64,000 nucleotides of DNA from BCD1 sp942492125 (lineage in GTDB: Bacteria > Bacteroidota > Bacteroidia > Chitinophagales > Saprospiraceae), in the NCBI GenBank assembly GCA_942492125.1, contig CALODM010000017.1:186001-250000 (forward strand). Direction: 5' to 3'. The notes beneath the pieces are model-generated. The model made no database searches. It saw only the letters and a list, made by a program, of their open reading frames with translations, and was not told the DNA's origin. Within the stretch, counting starts at the first letter, position 1. Each line of letters starts with the position of its first letter. A program made the position numbers and the translations under genes. Positions 43,897 through 51,776 of this stretch are shown in pieces.

Positions 43897-44017
43897 TTTT
43901 ATTGTTTATATTGCAAATTGTATATTTATGACTTTTAATGCGCAACTGCTCAGACACAAGAAGTTATAAAGAATGCTGAAAACGATCGGATCAATACCAA
44001 AATAATAACTAAAAATT

Positions 44018-44995
44018 ATGACAAATCAAATTCAAACGCAGCATCTAGAAGATGTAGTAAAAAATCACGGACAAAACATGACCAACAAAGTGGTGGCCAT
44101 CACCGGAACCACCAGTGGTACAGGTTTTGTCTGTGCTCGTGAGTTGGCTAAAAAGGGTGCTACGGTTATTCTGCTTAACCGAAAAAGCGAACGGTCTCAA
44201 AGTGCCCTTCAGCGATTAAAAGAATCCGTGCCGGAAGCGAAGTTCGATGCGATTGATTGTGACCTGCAAAATCTTAAAAGCGTAAGAGAAGCCATTGACG
44301 AGATTAAGTCAAAATATGCTGTAATTGATGTGCTGGTAAATAATGCCGGTGTGATGGCACTCAAGGATCAAGCTACCGTGGATGGTTATGACATACAGAT
44401 GCAGACGAATGTGATTTCCCATTTCTTAATCACCAAAGAATTATTTCCCCTTCTCAGGAAAAGTAATGAAGCACGTATTGTGAATCATAGCTCAATGGCC
44501 AGATTAGGCGGGCCGTTGAAGATGGAATACTTCGAGAGAAATGGAGGCAATTTGGGCGGTGACGAAGCGGAAGAAGAAACACCCGGATTCCGCGGACCAA
44601 GATGGGAACGCTACCATCAAACCAAATTGGCCAACGCGGTCTTTACATACGGATTAAAAAATAAATTGAAAGAAGCTAATATTAGCAATATTATTCCTCT
44701 ACTGGCCCATCCTGGTCTGTCGAGGACCAACCTTCAGGTGACCACAGCGGAAGATGGAGGAATGGATGCCCAATCAGAATTTATGAATCAGGCTCAGTCG
44801 GCCGAAGATGGAGCCACAGGCATCATTCGTGCCGCAATGGACCCGGAAGCCCAGCCTGGAAACTTCTACGGGCCAACCGCAGGATGGACGGGTTATCCTG
44901 ATCTGATAACGCCCGAAGACCTTCTTCTGGATGAATCAAATATCAATGTCAATTGGGAAGGATGTGAAAAAGCAGTTGGAAAATTTGAATTTTAA
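44018..44995 (+). CDS. Short-chain dehydrogenase/reductase (SDR), protochlorophyllide-reductase-like
   Basis: A 325-residue NAD(P)-dependent oxidoreductase. The cofactor motif TGTTSGTG sits at residues 29-36 (a T replaces the more usual I), followed by VILLNRKSERSQSALQRLKE, NNAGVMAL and the catalytic YHQTK (Tyr and Lys) near 199. The overall pattern resembles the light-dependent protochlorophyllide reductase and retinol dehydrogenase branch. The substrate is unknown. An N-terminal 20-residue extension precedes the fold. The gene lies between a gene remnant and the AT-rich nhaA, in a stretch that looks acquired or rearranged. Confidence 0.88.
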   Translation: MTNQIQTQHLEDVVKNHGQNMTNKVVAITGTTSGTGFVCARELAKKGATVILLNRKSERSQSALQRLKESVPEAKFDAIDCDLQNLKSVREAIDEIKSKYAVIDVLVNNAGVMALKDQATVDGYDIQMQTNVISHFLITKELFPLLRKSNEARIVNHSSMARLGGPLKMEYFERNGGNLGGDEAEEETPGFRGPRWERYHQTKLANAVFTYGLKNKLKEANISNIIPLLAHPGLSRTNLQVTTAEDGGMDAQSEFMNQAQSAEDGATGIIRAAMDPEAQPGNFYGPTAGWTGYPDLITPEDLLLDESNINVNWEGCEKAVGKFEF

Positions 44996-45172
44996 GGAGA
45001 TCCTTGTATTTATTAAAACGATTTCTAACAAATGATATGGCGTATGCCTCGGGATGCTTACCTGGAGCTGTTGAAAAAGTCCGATAGCTTAGATAGTTAA
45101 AGTTCCAAAGGCACATGCTATACCTAAACGTTGTTTGGCACTAAAATCGAACCAAAATTCAAGCCATAATAA

Positions 45173-46501
45173 ATGATAAATAAGATACTACTTTCACCAT
45201 TTCAGAAATTTGTTAAAACAGGAAGTACGGCAGGAATGCTACTTTTCCTAACCACCATAATAGCACTAATTTGGGCAAATTCCACTTACGCATCTTATTA
45301 TGAATCGATTTTACAATATAAGATAGGATTTTCAATTGAAACCTTTGAACTCCAAAAGCCACTAATCTTATGGATTAATGATGGCTTAATGGCAATTTTC
45401 TTTTTCCTGATTGGATTAGAATTAAAAAGAGAATTACTTGTCGGAGAAATAAATACACTGAAAAAAGCAACATTCCCTTTATTTGCAGCTTTAGGTGGCG
45501 TAATTGTACCCATAATTTTGTATTTATTATTAAACGAAAATCCCGATACCGCGAAAGGCTGGGGAGTGCCAATGGCTACAGATATTGCTTTTGCCTTAGC
45601 TATATTGAGTTTATTGGGTAAAAGAGTCCCATTGAGTCTCAAAGTATTTCTAACTGCATTTGCTATTATAGACGATATTGCTGCGGTAATTGTAATTGCT
45701 GTTTTTTATAGTTCTAATGTAGATGTGATGCTATTGTTGGGAGGTATGGTATTAATTGCTTTTTTAGCCTTGCTTTATAAATATGGAAAATATAACCTAG
45801 AGATTGGTTTAGTTTTGGCTGTCGTGGTTTGGTTTTTATTTCTAAAGTCGGGTATTCATCCAACTATTGCAGGAGTTCTGTTAGCCTTTACCATACCTAT
45901 AAAAAGAAAGCTTAATATAAGAGAATTTGCTAAAAATCTGGGTTCTATTTCAGACGAGATTGTAAATAAATCTGCCGATGATGAAGGTGACAATGATGAT
46001 AAACATATACTTACAAAAGAGGAAATAAAGTGTATCGATAATCTGGATGATTTAATAGCCGAAGCCGTTTCTCCCTTGCAGCATCTTGAACATAAACTTC
46101 ATAATTTAACCGCTTATGTTATTCTGCCTATTTTTGCTTTTGCCAATGCCGGAGTTGCCATAAGTGCAGATTATTCGTACAATTTTGCTTTGATAAGAAA
46201 TATTGTTATCAGTATGTTTGTAGGCAAAGTTTTAGGTGTTGTATTATTCTCTTATGCCGGAATTAAATTAAAACTTACCGAATTGCCGGCAGGATTAAAC
46301 TTTAAGCAAATTATTGGTATTGCAGCCATTGCAGGGGTAGGATTTACCATGTCGATCTTTATTGATTATTTGGCTTTTGCGGGAAGTGAAAGAAGTATAA
46401 TTTCTGCCAAGATTGGCGTTATAATTGGCTCATTAATATCTGGTATTGTTGGCTATGTAATTTTAAGGTTAGCAAGTAAAGAACGCCCGGAAAATGAATA
46501 A
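45173..46501 (+). CDS. nhaA: Na+/H+ antiporter NhaA
   Basis: A 442-residue, 12-helix antiporter that expels sodium in exchange for protons at alkaline pH. Family-type stretches: GSTAGMLLFLTTIIALIWAN, FFLIGLELKRELLVGEI, GWGVPMATDIAFALAILSLL, then TAFAIIDDIAAVIVIA with the adjacent Asp pair needed for ion binding, and AIAGVGFTMSIFIDYLAF. A charged insertion (SADDEGDNDDKHILTKEE) lies in the cytoplasmic loop before the last helices. Base and codon use are visibly more AT-rich than in the neighbouring genes (many TTA, ATA and AAA codons), which hints at horizontal transfer. It is a second sodium exporter besides NhaC. Confidence 0.92.
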   Translation: MINKILLSPFQKFVKTGSTAGMLLFLTTIIALIWANSTYASYYESILQYKIGFSIETFELQKPLILWINDGLMAIFFFLIGLELKRELLVGEINTLKKATFPLFAALGGVIVPIILYLLLNENPDTAKGWGVPMATDIAFALAILSLLGKRVPLSLKVFLTAFAIIDDIAAVIVIAVFYSSNVDVMLLLGGMVLIAFLALLYKYGKYNLEIGLVLAVVVWFLFLKSGIHPTIAGVLLAFTIPIKRKLNIREFAKNLGSISDEIVNKSADDEGDNDDKHILTKEEIKCIDNLDDLIAEAVSPLQHLEHKLHNLTAYVILPIFAFANAGVAISADYSYNFALIRNIVISMFVGKVLGVVLFSYAGIKLKLTELPAGLNFKQIIGIAAIAGVGFTMSIFIDYLAFAGSERSIISAKIGVIIGSLISGIVGYVILRLASKERPENE

Positions 46502-46822
46502 GTCAAACAAGTACTTGCCGTTAAGCAGATGATCAAAAATTGTGTTGCCATTAGCTTAGGATAAGTTTTTGTCTTCTTAGTTTACCGCAAGGCTTTCGCG
46601 AGGTTCGGCAGTTTGGCTTTCCGGCCAATGCCTGCAAAACTAAAGACCCCTCGGCCACTCGTAAAGCACAAAGCCGAAAACACAAACAACGCCTCAGTCG
46701 CACCAAACGAAAAGACCTGGCTAATAAAGGCTCTTTAGCCACCAAAATGATCCGGCGCTTTGGAGATCGCCACTCCCGGATATTTGAAACTTAAAAAAAA
46801 CATTTCGCAACCAGCAACCAGC
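46502..46822. other. Intergenic region, no gene recognised
   Basis: Stop codons interrupt all plausible plus-strand frames. A minus-strand frame (46551-46745) is Arg/Leu/Cys-rich and not gene-like. The stretch at about 46580-46740 is richer in G and C than nhaA. It precedes the VWA/metallopeptidase gene and should hold the promoter of that cassette. No consensus element was found. Confidence 0.35.
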
Positions 46823-48052
46823 ATGCAAACGATCCTCGATGATATCACCCGGACGAGCATTCAGCTCATTTTGAAGGAGCCTTTTTACGGGCACTTTTTC
46901 TCCAACCTCGTTCGGGAAGTATCTGACGTAGTAGATACCCTTGGTGTGGCCGCCCGTCAGGATGGACTGGTCACCTTGAGTGTGAACGAACAATTTTGGG
47001 TACAGGAACTCACAAAGGAGGACTATAAGTATGGCGTTATAAAACATGAAATCCTGCATGTGTTGTTCAAACACATTCTGATGATCGGTGATTTTTCCAA
47101 CCGGCAGCTCGCCAATGTCGCCATGGACATTGTGGTAAACCAGTATATCGATAAAAAACAGTTGCCCGGAGAACCGGTGCTGCTCGAAAAATTTCCGGAT
47201 CTCAGATTACAGCACGACCAAAGTGTACAGTATTATTATGAAAAATTGTTGCAGCTTTACCGGCAGGAAGTGAAAAAAAGGAATCCCAATGATTCTTTTA
47301 AAGCACTCAAACAATTTATTGGTGAGCATTCAGGGAAGGGAAAAAAAACAACCATTGGTGACCACAGCAGTTGGCAACCATTGACGGAGGCCGAACGAAA
47401 AGTCATCGAAGGCGGTATCGATGCTTTGATCCATAATGTGCTGGACAGGGCGGTATCGACGCCTCAGTTCGGTAATTTGCCCTGGGGAATAAGAGATTAT
47501 CTCAAAAATTTCCGGGAGGTAACCGGAGCAAATCTGGACTGGAGGCGCGTCCTGCGCTTGTTTTCTGCGACGAGTTCCAAAACCTACCTCAAAAACACCA
47601 TCAAACGTGTTTCCAAACGCTATGGTACTGTTCCAGGCATCAAAGTGAAACATAAAAACAAATTGCTGGTAGCCATTGATACTTCCGGCAGTACCTCAAC
47701 GGACGATCATAACCGGTTTTTTCAGGAAATTCAACATATTTACAAGCAGGGAGCAGAGATCATGGTGGTGGAATGTGATACCCATATTCAAAATCAATAT
47801 TTTTATGGAGGGCAGCCGCCGGATTATGTGTCCGGCAGGGGAGGCACGGATTTTGAAGCACCTATTATTTTTGCCAATGAGGAATACGGGCCGGATGCTA
47901 TCATTTATTTTACCGATGGTTTTGGTGCAGTACCACAGACCGTTCCCAGGATGCCTATACTTTGGGTGATTACCCCCGGGGGAGTGGTCGAAAACCAGGG
48001 GGTCTGGCCGAAATTGCCAGGCAGGAAAGTCAAGATGAACAATGTGCCGTGA
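46823..48052 (+). CDS. DUF2201-type protein: metallopeptidase-like N-terminus plus VWA-like domain
   Basis: A 409-residue protein. Near residues 75-79 is HEILH, a zinc-metallopeptidase-like HExxH motif (KYGVIKHEILHVLFKHILMI), in the N-terminal putative peptidase domain typical of DUF2201. The C-terminal VWA-like domain starts near 275 with LLVAIDTSGSTSTDDHNRFF (MIDAS D-x-S-x-S), then VVECDTHIQNQYFYGGQPPD and GRGGTDFEAPI. ATG at 46823 is preferred over an upstream in-frame start that lacks protein-like sequence. DUF2201/VWA proteins regularly pair with MoxR ATPases, and one follows at 49183. The LRR gene begins 23 bases downstream, so one transcript is likely. Confidence 0.88.
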   Translation: MQTILDDITRTSIQLILKEPFYGHFFSNLVREVSDVVDTLGVAARQDGLVTLSVNEQFWVQELTKEDYKYGVIKHEILHVLFKHILMIGDFSNRQLANVAMDIVVNQYIDKKQLPGEPVLLEKFPDLRLQHDQSVQYYYEKLLQLYRQEVKKRNPNDSFKALKQFIGEHSGKGKKTTIGDHSSWQPLTEAERKVIEGGIDALIHNVLDRAVSTPQFGNLPWGIRDYLKNFREVTGANLDWRRVLRLFSATSSKTYLKNTIKRVSKRYGTVPGIKVKHKNKLLVAIDTSGSTSTDDHNRFFQEIQHIYKQGAEIMVVECDTHIQNQYFYGGQPPDYVSGRGGTDFEAPIIFANEEYGPDAIIYFTDGFGAVPQTVPRMPILWVITPGGVVENQGVWPKLPGRKVKMNNVP

Positions 48053-48075
48053 GGATTGTTGGCTTAATTGAAATT

Positions 48076-49116
48076 ATGGAAGAAAAGGATTTATACCTGT
48101 TATCAGCATCGGAAGCGCAACTGGAAAATTTGAGGTCATTTTTAAAAAGTGATGTCAAAACCAATCAGTTGCTGGCTATTGGCATGATGCAATCCGGAGG
48201 CTTGCCCGAAGTCCTGGTGGAAGATGTGTTGAGATTGTATCTCGACAGGAGAACCGGATATACCAAAAAATATTCTGAAGAGAAAATACTCGTTGGTGTC
48301 AAGTCAGAAGTCGAGGAACTGTTTAAAAAATATGGTTATGAAGAACTGATTTCTCCTGATCGGTTGCATCATATTTTTAAAGACGGAGCCGCAACCTTCG
48401 CCAGAATGAAATCCATAGGTATTGATCCTGCTAAATATATCACCAATTTTCCATTGGTTTATGTCCTGAAAAGCCATTCATTTCCTGATGAGGCGGTTGC
48501 CAAAAAGTTGCGTACATCTCTTTGGAGTTTTGGTACGGAGTGGAACTTTTTAAAATTAGACTTAACGGAACTACCGGAGGTGATCGGTGAATTTACCAGT
48601 TTAAGAAGGATGAACCTGGCCTATAACCAATTGTCAGACTTACCTGCTTCTATATCCAATCTCCAACAATTGGAAGAGCTGGTGCTGAACAAGAATGTAT
48701 TTTCTGATTATCCGGAAAAACTTTTCAGCTTGCGATCCCTGAAGTTTTTGGACCTGTCCGATAATAAACTGACTTATTTCTCGCCCCGGTTCAAAGAACT
48801 TTCCAATTTGGAATGGCTCTTTTTGCCACGCAATTTCATCATGGAACTCCCTGAGGAAATTGCCGGTATGGAATCACTCAAGAATTTTAGCCTGGCCTAT
48901 AATTCCCTGACGGAAATTCCCGATTTTATAGGCGATTTGCATGATTTGGAGTCTTTAAATTTGAGGAGTAATAATATAGAACACGTATCTGAAGAAATAC
49001 GCTACCTCATCAAACTCAAATCCCTTGACCTCAGAGATAACCCCATCGGGAAAAACATCCCCGGGAAACTCCAATTGAAAAAATTATTACCCCGGTATTG
49101 TGAATTATTGATTTGA
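48076..49116 (+). CDS. Leucine-rich repeat protein
   Basis: A 346-residue, probably cytoplasmic protein. Residues 1-180 are mostly helical and unassigned (SASEAQLENLRSFLKSDVKT, EKILVGVKSEVEELFKKYGY). From about 185 to the end there are some seven leucine-rich repeats of about 23 residues, such as LRRMNLAYNQLSDLPASISN, LKFLDLSDNKLTYFSPRFKE and LESLNLRSNNIEHVSEEIRY. LRRs bind proteins, so this may be the recognition or adaptor part of the MoxR/VWA complex. ATG at 48076 is chosen; the open frame extends upstream but overlaps the previous gene without sense. It lies between the VWA and MoxR genes with small gaps. Confidence 0.88.
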   Translation: MEEKDLYLLSASEAQLENLRSFLKSDVKTNQLLAIGMMQSGGLPEVLVEDVLRLYLDRRTGYTKKYSEEKILVGVKSEVEELFKKYGYEELISPDRLHHIFKDGAATFARMKSIGIDPAKYITNFPLVYVLKSHSFPDEAVAKKLRTSLWSFGTEWNFLKLDLTELPEVIGEFTSLRRMNLAYNQLSDLPASISNLQQLEELVLNKNVFSDYPEKLFSLRSLKFLDLSDNKLTYFSPRFKELSNLEWLFLPRNFIMELPEEIAGMESLKNFSLAYNSLTEIPDFIGDLHDLESLNLRSNNIEHVSEEIRYLIKLKSLDLRDNPIGKNIPGKLQLKKLLPRYCELLI

Positions 49117-49182
49117 ATTAACTTTGACACAATTATTTGAACCCCCTCATCAAAACAAGTCAACCAGTAACCATTAATCAGC

Positions 49183-50289
49183 ATGTCTAACCACAATTAT
49201 ACCTACTACGGCAGTAAGAGCTCCGCTACGGAGGTGGAAACTTTTATTTCTCATGTTGTCAAAGTCAATGAAAATGCCATAGAAGCAGGCCGGAAGCGGA
49301 TACCTTTGTGTATTTGGGGGCGGCATGGAATTGGCAAAACGGAATTGGTAGAGACCTTTGCCCGTAGCAATGGTTATGCTTTTAGGTATATCGCACCAGC
49401 TCAATTTGAGGAAATGGGTGACCTGTTGGGAATGCCCCGTGTCGAAGGAGATAAATCCGTATTTGTCGCACCCGAATGGGTGCCCCGGGAGGACGTTCCC
49501 GGGATATTGCTCATTGATGACGTCAACCGGGCAGATGATCGTATCCTGAGAGGGATCATGCAGCTCCTTCAGAATTACGAATTGATCAGTTGGCAATTAC
49601 CTCCCAAATGGAACATCATCCTCACCGCCAACCCTGACGGGGGAGATTATTCTGTGACACCAATGGATGATGCCATGATCACCAGGATGATGCACATCAG
49701 TATGAAATTCGACGTCAAAGCGTGGGCGAAATGGGCTGCTGAAAATGGTGTTGATGACAGAGGTATTGCTTTTGTATTGACCTACCCGGAAGCGGTGACT
49801 GGTAATCGCACTACGCCCAGAACCCTCGTTCAGTTTTTTGAATCCATCAGAGACATCAAAGATCTTGCTGCGGACCTGCCATTGGTGCAAATGCTGGCAG
49901 ATGCTTCGCTGGATGACAATACCGCAGCGAGTTTCATCGCCTTCGTGCGCGAAAGCCTTCATGAGATGATCGAGCCAGTCCAGGTATTGGAGGCTGCCGA
50001 TTTTCGGAAGGAAGTTTATGAGGTGATCTACGAAATAGTGCAGCAGGAGATGTTGCGTGTGGACGTAATTTCTGTTATTTGCACCCGCCTGATCAATCAC
50101 ATTACCATAAAAGATGTGAAGCTGCTTCCTCAGGAAATTAAAAACATCCAGGCTTTCATTTTGATGGATTTCCTCCCCAATGATCTGCGACTGGCGATGC
50201 TTCAGGATATCGTTGCTTCACAAAAGCCCGATTTGCAGCGGGTGTTGACCGATCCGCAGATAGGCCGGATATTGCTGGAGAAAATGTAG
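49183..50289 (+). CDS. MoxR-type AAA ATPase
   Basis: A 368-residue AAA+ ATPase of the MoxR/dynein-related group. Walker A is GRHGIGKT at about 45-52, Walker B is ILLIDDVNR near 107, and the sensor-1 region is WNIILTANPDGGDYSVTPMD, with the downstream arginine DDAMITRMM. The C-terminal part (about 210-368) is helical. MoxR proteins work as ATP-driven chaperones that load or remodel partner proteins, typically with a VWA protein; the VWA/metallopeptidase gene two positions upstream is the obvious partner. An HD-domain gene follows after 175 bases. Confidence 0.9.
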   Translation: MSNHNYTYYGSKSSATEVETFISHVVKVNENAIEAGRKRIPLCIWGRHGIGKTELVETFARSNGYAFRYIAPAQFEEMGDLLGMPRVEGDKSVFVAPEWVPREDVPGILLIDDVNRADDRILRGIMQLLQNYELISWQLPPKWNIILTANPDGGDYSVTPMDDAMITRMMHISMKFDVKAWAKWAAENGVDDRGIAFVLTYPEAVTGNRTTPRTLVQFFESIRDIKDLAADLPLVQMLADASLDDNTAASFIAFVRESLHEMIEPVQVLEAADFRKEVYEVIYEIVQQEMLRVDVISVICTRLINHITIKDVKLLPQEIKNIQAFILMDFLPNDLRLAMLQDIVASQKPDLQRVLTDPQIGRILLEKM

Positions 50290-50464
50290 ACAATGCTCCT
50301 GTAAAAAGCATCGGTAAAATTACAACTTCGGGTAATCTATTTCGGTATCTTATTCGTTATAGAATAAATATGCTTTGCAGCATACACGAATTTCGTCCCT
50401 ATAAATCCATTTGTCCGGATGAAATGGACACCTTTTTTGACAGGTCCAATACTGCATTTGTACC

Positions 50465-51031
50465 ATGAACATGAATGATTTATCAATAGAACAAGCCATA
50501 ATTGAATTACTCAAACCGGAAACATCTCTCGAAAAAAAGCTCCTCGAAGATCCGGAATTCCAAAAGGGCCTGCTTTGGGGCAAACCCCGTCGTGGCCATC
50601 CGGAAGGGGAGGTTTATAAACATATCCGCGATGTCCTCGACAATATTGATCAATTAGACATCAACCCGGAACAAAGGCGCCGCCTGAGGCTCATCGCTTT
50701 TGCCCACGACGCTTTCAAACATCTGGAAGATCGCAGCCATCCCCGCAACTGGGACCTTCATCATTCCAAGATCGCCCGAACGTATATGGAAAGATGGATC
50801 GCCGATGAGGTGGTGTTGGATATTATTGAATTGCACGATGAGGTTTACCATATCTGGCGCTTCTTCCACCTTTACCACAATACGGAGAAAGGAGAAAGCC
50901 GCAAAGCAATATTCCTCAACCGCATCGGTGATAACCTGGAACTCTACGCCATGTTCTTTCGCTGTGATACCCTCACAGGGGATAAAGATCAGCGACCGTT
51001 GGAATGGTTTGAGGAGATAATGGGAGAATGA
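50465..51031 (+). CDS. HD-domain (phosphohydrolase-like) protein
   Basis: A 188-residue helical protein with the metal-binding pattern of the HD superfamily: H53 in YKHIRDVL, H81-D82 in FAHDAFK, H99-H100 in DLHHSKIA, H124-D125 in ELHDEVYH. Such proteins hydrolyse phosphate esters of nucleotides or second messengers; the substrate is unknown. Its last codons (MGE and stop) lie inside the left octamer repeat array. It is on the strand of the MoxR/VWA/LRR genes but separated by 175 bases, so membership of the same transcript is possible, not certain. Confidence 0.75.
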   Translation: MNMNDLSIEQAIIELLKPETSLEKKLLEDPEFQKGLLWGKPRRGHPEGEVYKHIRDVLDNIDQLDINPEQRRRLRLIAFAHDAFKHLEDRSHPRNWDLHHSKIARTYMERWIADEVVLDIIELHDEVYHIWRFFHLYHNTEKGESRKAIFLNRIGDNLELYAMFFRCDTLTGDKDQRPLEWFEEIMGE

Positions 51032-51132
51032 ATGAATGATTGAATGAATGAATGATTGAATGCTTGAATGCTTGAATGGGAGAATGCTTGAATGGGAGAA
51101 TGCTTGAATGCTTGAATGCTTGAATGGGAGAA
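51021..51132. repeat. Left octamer repeat array
   Basis: About thirteen units of 7-11 bases based on TGAATG(A/C/G)(T/G) repeat head to tail: TGAATGAT, TGAATGCT and TGAATGGGAGAA. The start of the array overlaps the final codons and stop of the HD-protein gene. A second array with the complementary unit (ATTCAATC, ATTCCCTC) lies at 51617-51767 on the other side of the four-helix gene, so the two are in inverted orientation. Confidence 0.9.
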
Positions 51133-51233
51133 GCAATCGATGCTTTTTTTTCATTAAAAAGTATTGGAACTTTTTCTGAGGCCTTACTGTTTTCGTATTG
51201 TCAAAAACCATTGTTTTTTTTAACCCTGAAACC

Positions 51234-51614
51234 ATGAGTATTAATTCAAAAGAAGCTTTCATAGAAGATATGAAGGCAAGAATTAAGAAATTTGCTGTTG
51301 ATATTATCAAATTTTGCGAAACGCTGAAAGCTAGTAAAGCCTCTGATGTTATCACTTTTCAGCTGATCAAATCGTCCACGTCCGTAGGAGCTAATTACAG
51401 AGCTGCCTGCAGGGCAAGATCCAGAAAAGAATTTTTCAGTAAAATGTGCATTGTGGTCGAAGAAGTCGATGAGTCACAATTTTGGCTGGAAATAATTCAG
51501 GAATCACAATTATCCAATGATCCCAAAGAACTTGAAAGACTCTTAAACGAAGCGGACGAAATCTCAAGAATCACAGGAAAAGCCAAGAATTCAACCTATA
51601 AATCTTTAAATTAA
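51234..51614 (+). CDS. Four-helix-bundle protein of the S23/Avd-like family
   Basis: A 126-residue all-helical protein. IKKFAVDIIKFCETLKASKA, TFQLIKSSTSVGANYRAACR and SRKEFFSKMCIVVEEVDESQ carry the family signature: a Q-L-x-(K/R)-S-S-x-S-x-G-A-N core and the later E-x-x-x-W-L helix. Related proteins are encoded in 23S rRNA intervening sequences, or serve as Avd accessory proteins of diversity-generating retroelements, where they bind nucleic acid. No reverse transcriptase or rRNA is nearby, so its role here is open. ATG at 51234 is preferred over an in-frame TTG at 51198. The gene lies exactly between two inverted octamer arrays. Confidence 0.82.
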   Translation: MSINSKEAFIEDMKARIKKFAVDIIKFCETLKASKASDVITFQLIKSSTSVGANYRAACRARSRKEFFSKMCIVVEEVDESQFWLEIIQESQLSNDPKELERLLNEADEISRITGKAKNSTYKSLN

Positions 51615-51616
51615 AT

Positions 51617-51767
51617 CTCATTCCCTCATTCCCTCATTCCCTCATTCCCTCATTCCCTCATTCCCTCATTCCCTCATTCCCTCATTCCCTCATTCCTCAT
51701 TCCCTCATTCAATCATTCAATCATTCAATCATTCAATCATTCAATCATTCAAGCATTCCCTCATGGT
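51617..51767. repeat. Right octamer repeat array
   Basis: About eleven units of CTCATTCC (one shortened to seven bases) are followed by about six of AATCATTC and single AAGCATTC-like units. Read on the minus strand they are TGAATGAT, TGAATGCT and GGAATGAG, the same family as the left array. The array starts within a few bases of the four-helix gene's stop and ends just before the stop of the convergent TonB receptor gene. Confidence 0.92.
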
Positions 51768-51776
51768 CTAAACCCC

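Noticed and set aside
46551..46745. Minus-strand 64-codon frame, Arg/Leu/Cys-rich
   Set aside because: Composition is unlike other genes here, it has no start context and no recognisable domain; treated as non-coding.
50654..51355. Minus-strand 233-codon frame
   Set aside because: It is antisense to the HD gene and reads through the octamer array, giving a Ser/His/Phe-rich artefact.
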